From: Methyloversatilis universalis EHg5
GTDB taxonomy: Bacteria > Pseudomonadota > Gammaproteobacteria > Burkholderiales > Rhodocyclaceae
DNA: 64,000 nucleotides
NCBI RefSeq assembly: GCF_000378945.1
Contig: NZ_KB900539.1
Span: forward strand, 1,590,527 to 1,654,526
Direction of reading: 5' to 3'
Within the stretch, counting starts at the first letter, position 1, and every line of letters starts with the position of its first letter. The translations under genes were made by a program, and so were the position numbers. The notes under the pieces were generated by a model that was not told the DNA's origin, did no database searches, and saw only the letters and a program-made list of their open reading frames with translations. Below are positions 17,647 through 29,417 of the stretch, in pieces.

Positions 17647-18579
17647 TCAGCCAGCGGATTCCGACACGCGGCGCCGCTGTGCGTCGGCGGCCTGCAGGTG
17701 GGCATGCGCCAGATCGAGCCAGGGGGTGGCGAGTGCGTGTCGGGCGGCACGTTCCCGCAGGTCGCCGAAGATGTGTTCGGCTTCGGTCTGCGCGCCGCGC
17801 TGAAGGTCGCGCAGCATGGAGGCGGTGAGCGTGGAGCCGCGCTGGGTCAGCACTGCGCGGTAGCCGTCCATGTGGGCGGGCGTGGGTGGATGACCGCAGG
17901 CGGTGGCCACCGCAGCCGCCTCGTCGAGCAGGCCGGCGATCAGTGCCGGGCCGGCACAGCTGTCCAGGATGTCGCCGATGGGCGCGCGCATCAGGCAGGT
18001 GGCACCGGCCAGCGTGGCGATGAATACCAGCTTGTCCCACATGGCCTGTTCGATGTCGGCGGACAGCGTGTAGTCCGGCGACAGTGCCGCCAGCCGGTCG
18101 CCCAGCGCGGCGATCACCGGCTGCTGCGCCGGGTCGCGCGCGCCGACGATCAGTTTTTCGGTGGCGTTCAGGTGGCGGATGCCGCCGTCTGCGTCCAGCG
18201 TGAGCGCCAGATGGGCCACGCCACCGGCCACCCGTGCCCGGCCGAAGCGGGCGTCCAGCCGGTCGAGGTGGGCCACGCCATTGAGCAGCGGCAGTAGCAC
18301 GGTGTCCGGCCCGACCGCCGGCGCGATCGCGTTCAGTGCGGAATCGAGGTCATAGGCCTTGCACGACAGCAGCACCAGGTCGACCGGGCTGTCGACCGCG
18401 CCCAGCAGCCGCGGTGTCACCGCCACGTCGCCCAGCGGGCTGTGCACCTTCAGGCCGGTGGTCTGCAAGGCGGCGGCGCGGGCCGGCCGCACGAGAAAGG
18501 TGACGTCGCTGCCGCCGGCCTGCAGCCGCGCGCCGAAATAGCCGCCGATGCCGCCGGCACCCAGTATCAGTATCCGCAT
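17647..18579 (-). CDS. panE: 2-dehydropantoate 2-reductase (ketopantoate reductase)
   Basis: A 310-residue NADPH-dependent reductase of coenzyme A synthesis, converting ketopantoate to pantoate. The N-terminal GAGGIGGYFGARL is the dinucleotide-binding loop. The catalytic Lys lies in WDKLVFIATLAGATCLMR. ApbA/PanE N- and C-terminal domains are both present at usual length. The ATG at 18579 is preceded by GGAGA; an in-frame upstream extension lacks conservation. Many paralogues exist in this family, so an alternative 2-oxoacid substrate cannot be excluded; no other pantothenate gene is in the window. Confidence 0.85.
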   Translation of the reverse strand: MRILILGAGGIGGYFGARLQAGGSDVTFLVRPARAAALQTTGLKVHSPLGDVAVTPRLLGAVDSPVDLVLLSCKAYDLDSALNAIAPAVGPDTVLLPLLNGVAHLDRLDARFGRARVAGGVAHLALTLDADGGIRHLNATEKLIVGARDPAQQPVIAALGDRLAALSPDYTLSADIEQAMWDKLVFIATLAGATCLMRAPIGDILDSCAGPALIAGLLDEAAAVATACGHPPTPAHMDGYRAVLTQRGSTLTASMLRDLQRGAQTEAEHIFGDLRERAARHALATPWLDLAHAHLQAADAQRRRVSESAG

Positions 18580-18693
18580 GGTTCGGTCTCCGTCGGTGAG
18601 GAACGGTCCAGCATAAGCCGGTGGCGCATTAGCGGAGCACCGGCCCGGCGCACTGTGCCGGCGTGCGCAGCGATACATTCCGGACGGGCGGGA

Positions 18694-21600
18694 TCAGCCG
18701 GCCAGCTTCTTCATCAGTTCGCGCACCGCGGCCACCCGGCTGTCCAGATCCGGGCTGGCCTTCTTCCACGACAGCCGGTCCTGACCTGCGAGCTTGAAGT
18801 TCCGGTCCTTCTGCACCAGCTGGATGATGCGTATCGGCTCGATCGGCGGATTCGGCACGAAGGTGAACAGGATCTGCGTGTCGTGCGCGTCGATCTTGAC
18901 GATGCCCAGCGGCTTCGCGGCGATGCGCAGGCGATGGGTTTCAAGCAGCGCGCGGGTCTGGTCCGGCATCTGGCCGAAGCGGTCCACCAGCTCTTCGCGC
19001 AGTTCGCCCAGTTCGTCGTCCTTCTCGCAGTTGGCCAGACGCTTGTACAGCGTGAGCCGCTCGTGTACGTCCGGGCAGTAGTCGGTGGGCAGCAGCGCCG
19101 GCATGTGCAGATTGATTTCCGACACGATATCCAGCGGCTGGGTCAGGTCGCCGGCCTGTTCGCCCTTCTGCAGCGCCTTCACCGCGCTCTTGAGCATTTC
19201 GGTGTAGAGGTTGAAACCGACCTCCTGCATTTCGCCGGACTGCGAATCGCCCAGCACTTCGCCGGCGCCACGGATTTCCAGATCGTGCATGGCGAGGAAG
19301 AAGCCGGAGCCCAGCTCTTCCATCATCTGGATGGCTTCGAGGCGGCGGCGGCCCTGTTCGGTCGGCTTGGCGTGCGCGTCGGTCAGCAGGTAGGCGTAGG
19401 CCTGATGGTGGCTGCGGCCGACCCGGCCACGCAGCTGGTGCAGCTGGGCCAGGCCGAAGCGGTCGGCGCGGTTGATGATGATGGTGTTGGCGTTCGGGTT
19501 GTCGATGCCGGTTTCGATGATGGTGGTACACAGCAGCACGTTGTGCCTGCGCTGCGTGAATTCGCGCATCACCCGCTCCAGCTCGCGCTCCGGCAGCTGG
19601 CCGTGGCCGACCACGATGCGCGCCTCCGGCAGCAGGTCGGCCAGTCGCGTCTTCATCTCTTCGATGGTGTCGACCTCGTTGTGCAGGAAGTACACCTGGC
19701 CGCCGCGCTTGAATTCGCGCAGCACCGCCTCGCGGATGAGCCCGCGCGACCACGGGCTGACGAAGGTCTTGATCGCCAACCGCTTCTGCGGCGCGGTGGC
19801 GATGACCGAAAAGTCGCGGATGCCTTCGAGCGACATCGCCAGCGTGCGCGGAATCGGCGTCGCGGTCAGCGTGAGCACATCCACCTCGGCGCGCAGCGCC
19901 TTCAGCGCCTCTTTCTGGCGCACGCCGAAGCGGTGTTCCTCGTCGATGATGACCAGACCGAGGCGGGCGAACTTCACATCCTTCTGCAGCAGCCGGTGGG
20001 TGCCGATCAGCACGTCGATCTTGCCCTCGGCCGTTTCCTTCAGCGCCTGCGTCTGTTCCTTCGCGCTCTTGAAACGCGAAATTTCGGCGATGCGCGCCGG
20101 CCACTCGTGCGCCACCTGGGCGAAGCGGTCGGTGAAGGTCTGGTAGTGCTGTTCGGCCAGCAGCGTGGTCGGCGCCAGCACTGCCACCTGCTTGCCGTCG
20201 GCCACCGCGACGAAGGCGGCGCGCAGCGCGACCTCGGTCTTGCCGAAGCCCACGTCGCCGCACACCAGCCGGTCCATCGGCCGGCCGGAGGTCATGTCGC
20301 CGACCACCGCATTGATGGCATTGATCTGGTCCGGCGTTTCCTCGAAACCGAAGCCTTCGGCGAAGGCGTCCATGTCGTGTTGCTTGAAGCCGAAGGTGTG
20401 GCCCTTGCGTGCCGAGCGCTGCGCGTACAGCGCCAGCAGTTCGGCGGCGGTGTCGCGCACCTGGGCGGCCGCCTTTTTCTTGGCCTTTTCCCACTGGCCG
20501 GAGCCGAGCTTGTGCAGATGCACCTGGTCGCCCGGTGCGCCGCTGTAGCGGCTGATCTGGTGCAGCTGCGACACCGGCACGTAGAGCTTGTCGCCGTCGG
20601 CGTATTCCAGATGCAGGAATTCGGTTTCGCCTTCGCCGAGGTCCATGTGCATCAGACCGACGTAGCGGCCGATGCCGTGCTGCAGATGCACCACCGGGTC
20701 GCCCACCTTCAGTTCGGTGAGGTCGCGCAGGAAGTTCTCGGCGGTCACCTTGCGGCCGTCACGCTTGCTGCGCGAACGGGCCTGCGACGGGTAGAGCTCG
20801 CTTTCGGTCACCAGCGCCATCGGCGGGGCGGTGAGCGCGAAGCCCTCGGTCAGCGGGCCGACCGCAATGGCGAGCTTCGCGTCGCTGCCAAGCGCCGCGT
20901 CGAAGCCGTCGACCGCGCTGCCGGGCAGACCGTACTCGTTGAAATAGTCGGTCAGCGTTTCACGCCGGCCGGCCGATTCGGCCACCACCAGCACGCGCTG
21001 GGCCGCGATCAGGGCACGCAGCCTGAACAGCGGGTCGTCCGACTTGCGCTCGACCGCCACGTCCGGAAGCGCCGCGACATCGGCCACCTCGTCGCCGCGG
21101 CCCAGGCGCACGATGGGCCGGTTGGCCAGCGATACGTGGAACTGCTCCTCCGACAGGAACAGGTCGGACGGCGGCAGGATGGGCCGGGCGCGCTCGCCCT
21201 TCATCAGGTCATGGCGGCTTTTCGTGTCGCGCCAGAAGTCGGCGATCGCGTCATTCACCTCGAAATCGAGCGCCACCACCGCATTGGCCGGCAGATAGTC
21301 GAACAGCGTGTCGGTGCGCTCGAAGAACAGCGGGATGTAGTACTCGATACCGGCGCTGGGCACGCCGTTGGATACGTCCTTGTAGATGGTGGACTTGGTC
21401 GGGTCGCCCTCGAAGGTTTCGCGGAACCGCGAGCGGAAGGCGGCGCGCGCCTTGTCGTCCATCGGGAATTCGCGCGCCGGCAGCAGGCGGATTTCCTTTG
21501 TCGGGAACACGGTGCGCTGGGTATCGACGTCGAAGGTGCGGATGCTTTCGACTTCGTCGTCGAACAGGTCGATGCGGTAGGGCAGGGCGGAGCCGGTCGG

Positions 21601-22128
21601 GTAAAGGTCGACCAGACCGCCGCGCACGCTGTATTCGCCCGGCGCCACCACCTGGGTGACCGCGCTGTAGCCGGCCACCGTGAGCTGCAGGCGCAGGCCT
21701 TCGACGTCCAGCTTCGACCCCTGCTGCACGAAGAAGGTGTGGGCGGCCAGGTATTCCCGCGGCGCGACCCGGTACAGCGCGGTCGAGGCCGGCACCACCA
21801 GCACGTCCAGTTCGCCGCGCATCAGCGCGTACAGCGTTTCCAGCCGCTCCGACACCAGATCGGCGTGCGGCGAAAACTGGTCGTAGGGCAGGGTTTCCCA
21901 GTCCGGCAGCTGGAAGGCGCGCAGCGCGGGGGCGAACCAGCGGATTTCGTCGAGCAGGCGCTGGGCATCCATCGGCCGGGCGGCGACGATGACCAGCGGG
22001 GCACCGAGGTCGCGGGCGAGCTGGCCCAGTGCGAGGGCCTGGGCACCGCCGGGCAGTTTCGGCCAGTCGGTACGGCCGCCGGCGCGCGGCCGGGGAAGGC
22101 GGGACAACAGGGAAGGCGATGAAGTCAT
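18694..22128 (-). CDS. mfd: Transcription-repair coupling factor
   Basis: An 1144-residue DNA translocase that removes stalled RNA polymerase from lesions and recruits UvrA. The N-terminal UvrB-like region starts with MTSSPSLLSRLPRP and contains LPDWETLPYD. The RNA-polymerase-interacting CarD-like domain follows (about 455-540; VGDPVVHLQHGIGRY). Helicase motif I is GDVGFGKTEVALRAAF, motif II DEEHRFGV, motif VI QLRGRVGRS. A C-terminal TRCF domain ends the protein. Length and order are standard. It is 102 bp downstream of the MazG-like gene on the same strand. Confidence 0.98.
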   Translation of the reverse strand: MTSSPSLLSRLPRPRAGGRTDWPKLPGGAQALALGQLARDLGAPLVIVAARPMDAQRLLDEIRWFAPALRAFQLPDWETLPYDQFSPHADLVSERLETLYALMRGELDVLVVPASTALYRVAPREYLAAHTFFVQQGSKLDVEGLRLQLTVAGYSAVTQVVAPGEYSVRGGLVDLYPTGSALPYRIDLFDDEVESIRTFDVDTQRTVFPTKEIRLLPAREFPMDDKARAAFRSRFRETFEGDPTKSTIYKDVSNGVPSAGIEYYIPLFFERTDTLFDYLPANAVVALDFEVNDAIADFWRDTKSRHDLMKGERARPILPPSDLFLSEEQFHVSLANRPIVRLGRGDEVADVAALPDVAVERKSDDPLFRLRALIAAQRVLVVAESAGRRETLTDYFNEYGLPGSAVDGFDAALGSDAKLAIAVGPLTEGFALTAPPMALVTESELYPSQARSRSKRDGRKVTAENFLRDLTELKVGDPVVHLQHGIGRYVGLMHMDLGEGETEFLHLEYADGDKLYVPVSQLHQISRYSGAPGDQVHLHKLGSGQWEKAKKKAAAQVRDTAAELLALYAQRSARKGHTFGFKQHDMDAFAEGFGFEETPDQINAINAVVGDMTSGRPMDRLVCGDVGFGKTEVALRAAFVAVADGKQVAVLAPTTLLAEQHYQTFTDRFAQVAHEWPARIAEISRFKSAKEQTQALKETAEGKIDVLIGTHRLLQKDVKFARLGLVIIDEEHRFGVRQKEALKALRAEVDVLTLTATPIPRTLAMSLEGIRDFSVIATAPQKRLAIKTFVSPWSRGLIREAVLREFKRGGQVYFLHNEVDTIEEMKTRLADLLPEARIVVGHGQLPERELERVMREFTQRRHNVLLCTTIIETGIDNPNANTIIINRADRFGLAQLHQLRGRVGRSHHQAYAYLLTDAHAKPTEQGRRRLEAIQMMEELGSGFFLAMHDLEIRGAGEVLGDSQSGEMQEVGFNLYTEMLKSAVKALQKGEQAGDLTQPLDIVSEINLHMPALLPTDYCPDVHERLTLYKRLANCEKDDELGELREELVDRFGQMPDQTRALLETHRLRIAAKPLGIVKIDAHDTQILFTFVPNPPIEPIRIIQLVQKDRNFKLAGQDRLSWKKASPDLDSRVAAVRELMKKLAG

Positions 22129-22230
22129 GAGCGGGCAGAGCAGTGGGGCGCCGGAAAGTTCAGGCGCCGCCGGTGACGGCAGAGGCGGGATTATCGCGGA
22201 AACGGTCGCCCTGCTGCGCCCGGCAGGCGC

Positions 22231-22593
22231 TCATTCGTACTCGTCGTACTTGCGTGCGTCGCCGCGCACCCGGTCCGCCGGGTACTTTTCGCGGTTCAGC
22301 TGCATCTTCTCGGCCACCGCGGCCGGCAGGTCGATGTCCAGCACGTCGGCCAGGCGCACCAGATAGACCAGCACGTCAGCCAGTTCGTGACCAACCGCGG
22401 TGCGCTTGTCGTCGGCCAGTTCGCGGCCGGTGGGCAGCCACTGGAAATGTTCCATCACCTCGGCTGCCTCGATGCTCATCGCCATCGCCAGGTTCTTGGG
22501 CGTGTGGAACTGCGCCCAGTCGCGCTCATCGACGAACTGGCGGACGAGATCGCGCAGGCGGTCCAGGCGGGCGGTGTCGGCGTCGTGCGGCAT
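22231..22593 (-). CDS. MazG-like nucleotide pyrophosphohydrolase (dCTPase/RS21-C6 type)
   Basis: A 120-residue all-alpha enzyme predicted to hydrolyse non-canonical or excess (d)NTPs to NMP and pyrophosphate. The paired acidic motif is clear: EAAEVMEHFQW (EExxE-like) and HELADVLVYLVRLAD (ExxD). The compact single domain and the start MPHDADTARLDRLRDLVRQF match the short bacterial form. An in-frame ATG 39 bases upstream exists but gives a low-complexity Cys/His stretch. It shares its upstream region with the divergent kup gene. Confidence 0.9.
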   Translation of the reverse strand: MPHDADTARLDRLRDLVRQFVDERDWAQFHTPKNLAMAMSIEAAEVMEHFQWLPTGRELADDKRTAVGHELADVLVYLVRLADVLDIDLPAAVAEKMQLNREKYPADRVRGDARKYDEYE

Positions 22594-22718
22594 GGTCTGT
22601 GTCGAGTTGTGGCAGGTGTGCGATTGTTGCAAAACTGCCCCTCCGCGTCGCCGTCAAGACTTGATCTTGCCAATGGTGCGGCGCAGTATCGGCAGCCTCT
22701 CTTCCCTTCCGACACTCG

Positions 22719-24599
22719 ATGACCCAGGCCAAGCACGAATCCAAGGCATTGGCGCCGCTGATGATTGCGGCGCTGGGCGTGGTTTTCGGCGATATCGGCA
22801 CCAGTCCGCTGTACGCCTTCAAGGAGGCGTTTGCCGGCACCCATGGCCTGCCGCTGTCGGAAGCGAATGTGCTGGCCACGCTGTCGGCGCTGTTCTGGGC
22901 GGTCACGCTCATCATTTCGTTCAAGTACGTGTTTATCGTGCTGCGCTTCGACAACGAGGGCGAGGGCGGTTCGCTGGCGCTGGCGTCGCTGGCGCAGCGC
23001 TCGGCCCGGGTCGGCGTGCAGCGCCGGGTGGCCGCGGTCACCGCGGCCGGCGTGTTCGCGGCGGCGATGTTCTACGGCGACGCGGTGATCACGCCGGCCA
23101 TTTCGGTGCTGTCTGCGGTCGAAGGCATCGCGGTGGTCGCACCGACGCTGGAGCACTGGATCGAGCCGATCACCATCTTCATCCTGGTCATCCTGTTCTG
23201 TGTGCAGCGTTCGGGCACCGCGGTGGTCGGCCGCTTCTTCGGGCCGGTCACGGTGATCTGGTTCGCGGTGCTGGCGCTGCTGGGCGCCTGGAGCATCGCG
23301 CAGACGCCGGAGGTGCTGCGGGCGCTCAATCCGATGTATGCGGCCAGCTTCGTAGCCGAAAAGCCGGGCCAGTCCTTCCTGCTGCTGGGCGCCATTTTCC
23401 TGGCGCTGACCGGCGGCGAGGCGCTGTATGCGGACATGGGCCACTTCGGCGCCCGGCCGGTGCGTCTGGCCTGGTATCTGATCGTGTCGCCGGCACTGCT
23501 GATCAACTATTTCGGCCAGGGCGCACTGGTGCTGCGTTCGTCCGAGGCGGTGAGCAATCCTTTCTTCATGCTGGCGCCGGAAGAGTGGCGCTTCGCGCTG
23601 GTCGCGCTGGCCACCATGGCTACCGTGATCGCGTCGCAGGCCACCATTTCCGGCGCCTTCTCGATCACCGCCCAGGCCACCCGGCTCGGCTATCTGCCGC
23701 GTCTGCGCCAGCTGCACACCTCGGACACCGAGCGCGGGCAGGTCTATATCCCGGCAGTGAACTGGATGATGCTGGTGGCGGTGGTGGTGCTGGTGCTGGA
23801 ATTCGACACCTCCAGCGACCTGGCCGCCGCCTACGGCATCGCGGTGTCCGGCGACATGATCATCACCACGCTGCTCATGCTGTTCATCACCACCATGTCG
23901 CAGCGCCGGCTCAAGACCGTGCTGCTGGGGGTGCTGGGCGCTTTCCTGGTGGTGGAGGTGCTGTTCTTCGCATCCAATCTGACCAAGTTCATGGCCGGTG
24001 GCTGGCTGCCCATGCTGCTGGGCGGTGCGCTGTTTACGATGCTCACCACCTGGAAGCGCGGCAGCAGCCTGATCACCCGTGAGCGCCGGCGCATCAACAT
24101 TCCGATGAAGGATTTCTTCGGCGGTCCACCGCTGGACGTGCCTCGGGTGCCGGGTACCGCCATCTACCTGACCTCGGACACCGAAACCGTGCCGAGCGCG
24201 CTGTTCCACAACCTGAAGCACTTCAAGGTGCTGCACGAGCGGGTGTTCTTCCTGCACGTGTCGATCGAGGACGTACCGCGGGTGCCGGACATCGACCATA
24301 TCGAGGTGCACGAACTGGGCGGCGGCAATTACACGGTCGAGGTGCGCTACGGCTTTCGCGAGGAACCGAACATTCCGGAGGCGCTGGCCGCACTGGCCGA
24401 TCTCGGGCTGGTGCTGGAGCCGATGAGCACCACTTATTTCGTTGCCCGCGCGACCGTGGTCGAAGGCGAGGGCAATGATCTGCGCGCCTGGCGGCGCGCG
24501 CTGTTCGGCTGGATGATGCGCCAGTCCGAAGGCCCGGCGAACTACTTCCACCTGCCGCCCAACCAGGTGGTGGAACTGGGCACCCAGATCAGCCTCTGA
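22719..24599 (+). CDS. kup: Low-affinity potassium uptake protein Kup
   Basis: A 626-residue inner-membrane K+/H+ symporter. The signature FGDIGTSPLYAFKEAF is at residues 24-39, followed by about twelve hydrophobic segments to residue 430 (motifs ALTGGEALYADMGHFG and YGIAVSGDMIITT). A cytoplasmic C-terminal domain of about 190 residues follows. The length is typical. The gene is alone on its strand with the cytochrome b561 gene 139 bp downstream. Confidence 0.97.
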   Translation: MTQAKHESKALAPLMIAALGVVFGDIGTSPLYAFKEAFAGTHGLPLSEANVLATLSALFWAVTLIISFKYVFIVLRFDNEGEGGSLALASLAQRSARVGVQRRVAAVTAAGVFAAAMFYGDAVITPAISVLSAVEGIAVVAPTLEHWIEPITIFILVILFCVQRSGTAVVGRFFGPVTVIWFAVLALLGAWSIAQTPEVLRALNPMYAASFVAEKPGQSFLLLGAIFLALTGGEALYADMGHFGARPVRLAWYLIVSPALLINYFGQGALVLRSSEAVSNPFFMLAPEEWRFALVALATMATVIASQATISGAFSITAQATRLGYLPRLRQLHTSDTERGQVYIPAVNWMMLVAVVVLVLEFDTSSDLAAAYGIAVSGDMIITTLLMLFITTMSQRRLKTVLLGVLGAFLVVEVLFFASNLTKFMAGGWLPMLLGGALFTMLTTWKRGSSLITRERRRINIPMKDFFGGPPLDVPRVPGTAIYLTSDTETVPSALFHNLKHFKVLHERVFFLHVSIEDVPRVPDIDHIEVHELGGGNYTVEVRYGFREEPNIPEALAALADLGLVLEPMSTTYFVARATVVEGEGNDLRAWRRALFGWMMRQSEGPANYFHLPPNQVVELGTQISL

Positions 24600-24738
24600 C
24601 GCGGGGTGGCGGCGCCGGGAAATTTGCCCGGTCCGTCGCGTCATGCCTTCCGCAGGAACTGCCGCGCATCGACAATGCCGAACCTTCGGGCTGCCCACGG
24701 GCGCCCGCAGACCATCGTCCCCGCACAGGAAAACAAGA

Positions 24739-25269
24739 ATGCGCTACACCCGCACCGCGATGTCGCTGCACTGGCTCATCGCACTGATGATCATCGGCCT
24801 GTTCGCCTTCGGCCTCTACATGGTCGAACTGCCGCTGTCGCCGCAGAAGCTGAAGTACTACTCGTATCACAAGTGGGCCGGTGTCACGGTGTTCCTGCTG
24901 GTGCTGCTCAGACTGGTGTGGCGCATCACCCACCGGCCGCCGGAGCTGCCGTCCAGCATGCCCGGCTGGCAGGTGAAGGCGGCCAAGGCCGGCCATCATC
25001 TGCTCTACCTTCTGATGGTGATCGTGCCGCTGTCCGGCTGGCTCATGAGTTCGGCCAAGGGCTTTCAGACCGTATGGTTCGGCGTGCTGCCGCTGCCCGA
25101 TCTGCTGGCCAAGGACGCGGCGCTGGGCGATGTGCTGCTGTGGGTGCATCGCGTGCTGAACTGGCTGTTCATGGCCGTGGTGGCGGGCCATGTTGCGGCG
25201 GCGCTCAAGCACCACTTCATCGATCGCGACGGTACGCTGGCCCGCATGTGGCCGGGCAGGCGCGACTGA
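24739..25269 (+). CDS. Cytochrome b561
   Basis: A 176-residue four-helix membrane cytochrome of the bacterial b561 (YceJ/CybB-like) family, which carries electrons from ubiquinol to periplasmic acceptors or superoxide. Haem-ligand histidines are placed in the expected helices: SLHWLIAL (helix 1), YSYHKWAG (helix 2), WVHRVLNWLFMAVVAGHVAAALKHH (helices 3-4). The ATG at 24739 is preceded by AGGAAA; an earlier in-frame start gives a non-conserved 32-residue lead. It converges on the rhodanese gene. Confidence 0.93.
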   Translation: MRYTRTAMSLHWLIALMIIGLFAFGLYMVELPLSPQKLKYYSYHKWAGVTVFLLVLLRLVWRITHRPPELPSSMPGWQVKAAKAGHHLLYLLMVIVPLSGWLMSSAKGFQTVWFGVLPLPDLLAKDAALGDVLLWVHRVLNWLFMAVVAGHVAAALKHHFIDRDGTLARMWPGRRD

Positions 25270-25290
25270 ACGTCTGCGCTCGGTACGCGT

Positions 25291-25860
25291 TCAGCGCGCG
25301 CCGGGCGGCACCCAGGCCTGGGCCGGTTCCAGCCGGTAACTCCAGGGCAGGCCGGCGTTCTTCCAGCCATTGGCAGTGCGCCGGCCGTCGACCAGATCGC
25401 CCTCGAAACCATCCACCACATTCCATACCCGGCTGAAGCCGGCGGCCGCCAGCACGTTTACCGCGGCGGTGGTGCGGTCGCCGGAGCGGCAGATGAGCAC
25501 GATGTCGGCGCCGTGCTCCAGACCCTTGGCCTTGAGCCGGGCTTCGATCGCCCGCACGAAGTCCGGATTCCTGTGCAGCGTGTAGCTGCGCGTCTTCGGG
25601 TCGAAGTGGTCGAAATCGATCAGCAGATAGGGAATGTTGGCGTCCATGCCGGCCGGTACGCCGACATAGCTCACTTCGGCCGGCGTGCGTACGTCGATGA
25701 ACAGCGTGCCTGAAGGGTTGGCGTCGACCAGGCGGTGCGCTTCGGCAGCGGTCAGATAACGTTCGAGTACGGTGCGGCGATTCTGGCCGACCACCTCCGG
25801 TTCGACCGCGGCAGCGGAGAGGCTGGCGCACAGCACCAGCAGGGGCAGAACGGATTTCAT
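25291..25860 (-). CDS. Periplasmic rhodanese-domain protein
   Basis: A 189-residue exported protein: signal peptide MKSVLPLLVLCASLSAAA, then one rhodanese domain with the active loop CRSGDRT (Cys124) and the earlier LFIDVRTPAEV. It presumably transfers sulfur or handles polysulfide or thiosulfate in the periplasm; the acceptor is unknown. It is 52 bp downstream of the hybrid kinase gene on the same strand, so readthrough is possible. It converges with the cytochrome b561 gene, 21 bp between stops, with no obvious terminator. Confidence 0.9.
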   Translation of the reverse strand: MKSVLPLLVLCASLSAAAVEPEVVGQNRRTVLERYLTAAEAHRLVDANPSGTLFIDVRTPAEVSYVGVPAGMDANIPYLLIDFDHFDPKTRSYTLHRNPDFVRAIEARLKAKGLEHGADIVLICRSGDRTTAAVNVLAAAGFSRVWNVVDGFEGDLVDGRRTANGWKNAGLPWSYRLEPAQAWVPPGAR

Positions 25861-25912
25861 CGGAGCGTCCTCCGCTTCCTGGCCGAGTGCCCGGGCAGGG
25901 CGACCGGCGATT

Positions 25913-28528
<2,616 letters not shown>

Positions 28529-28643
28529 GGCGCTGCTCAGGTCGATCGCGTCCGGACCGTGAGGCCCGCTCTGGAAGGTGATGTCCGGTTCACGACGAGC
28601 GCGTGGCTTTCTTTAGCCGCAGCGCCGCGGCAAACCGGTGCGT

Positions 28644-29273
28644 TCATTGGCCGTAGCTCCCGAACTTGGCCAGCACCCGGGCCATTTCGTCGGTGTCGAG
28701 CAGGCGCGGCGTGCCGATCTGGAGTGCCCGCCAGTACTGTTCGCACAGCGATTCGAATTCGACCGCCAGTGCCACCGCCTGCTTCAGGTCGCGGCCGAAA
28801 ACAAGCATGCCGTGATTGGCCATCAGACAGGCGCTGCGGCTGTCCAGCGCCTCCAGCACCGCATCCGACAGCGCCTGTTCGCCAAAGGTGGCGTAGCGCG
28901 CGCAACGTACGGTGCTGCCGCCGAAGCGGGCGATCATGTAGTGGAAGGGCGGGATTTCGATGCCCAGACAGGCCAGCGAGGTGGCGAAGGGCGAATGGGT
29001 ATGCACGATGGCGCCGGCGTCCTGCCGGGCGACATAGATGTCGCGATGGATGCGCCATTCAGACGACGGCTTCAGCCGGCCGCTCCAGCGGCCTTCGAGG
29101 TCGACCTCGACCATGTCGCCGGCGCTGCAGTCGTCCGGTTCCATGCCGCTCGGCGTGATCAGAAATGCGGAACCGCGGCGCGCGCTGACATTGCCAGCCG
29201 CACCGCGGTTGAGCCCGCACGTTTCCAACCGGCGAGCCGCATTGAGCACCTCGGCGCCGCTGACCTCAGACAT
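28644..29273 (-). CDS. Class II aldolase, probably for 5-(methylthio)ribulose/5-deoxyribulose 1-phosphate
   Basis: A 209-residue zinc aldolase of the FucA/AraD family. The zinc site is visible as VHTHSP and ANHGMLVFG. The catalytic acid is in PSSEWRIH, the position of Glu73 in E. coli FucA. The enzyme splits a ketose 1-phosphate into DHAP and an aldehyde. The neighbour 144 bp upstream on the same strand is mtnA, which makes methylthioribulose 1-phosphate. This pairing is known from the DHAP shunt, in which MtnA and a class II aldolase (Ald2) salvage methylthioadenosine and 5'-deoxyadenosine. The substrate is therefore inferred from context; fuculose phosphate is the alternative. Confidence 0.82.
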   Translation of the reverse strand: MSEVSGAEVLNAARRLETCGLNRGAAGNVSARRGSAFLITPSGMEPDDCSAGDMVEVDLEGRWSGRLKPSSEWRIHRDIYVARQDAGAIVHTHSPFATSLACLGIEIPPFHYMIARFGGSTVRCARYATFGEQALSDAVLEALDSRSACLMANHGMLVFGRDLKQAVALAVEFESLCEQYWRALQIGTPRLLDTDEMARVLAKFGSYGQ

Positions 29274-29298
29274 CAGGGTGTGCCCCTGTATTGTGGAG

Positions 29299-29327
29299 TG
29301 CGGCTGATTATCCTTACAACGCCGCGG
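29299..29327 (-). promoter_or_regulatory. Candidate sigma70 promoter for the class II aldolase gene
   Basis: On the minus strand, TTGTAA is followed after 16 bp by GATAAT, about 26-50 bp before the aldolase ATG. If real, the aldolase can be transcribed independently of mtnA. No terminator is seen between the two genes. Confidence 0.4.
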
Positions 29328-29417
29328 ATTACAAGCGTGTCAGCATGAAATGTTGACGAAGTTTCGGCTTTGGCTGCGTATCGTCGGGCGCAAACCCTTG
29401 CCCGGCAACAAAGCGGT

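Noticed and set aside
22476-24698. A 740-codon minus-strand frame across kup
   Set aside because: It is antisense to a clear transporter gene, with low-complexity His/Arg/Gln composition typical of shadow frames in GC-rich DNA.
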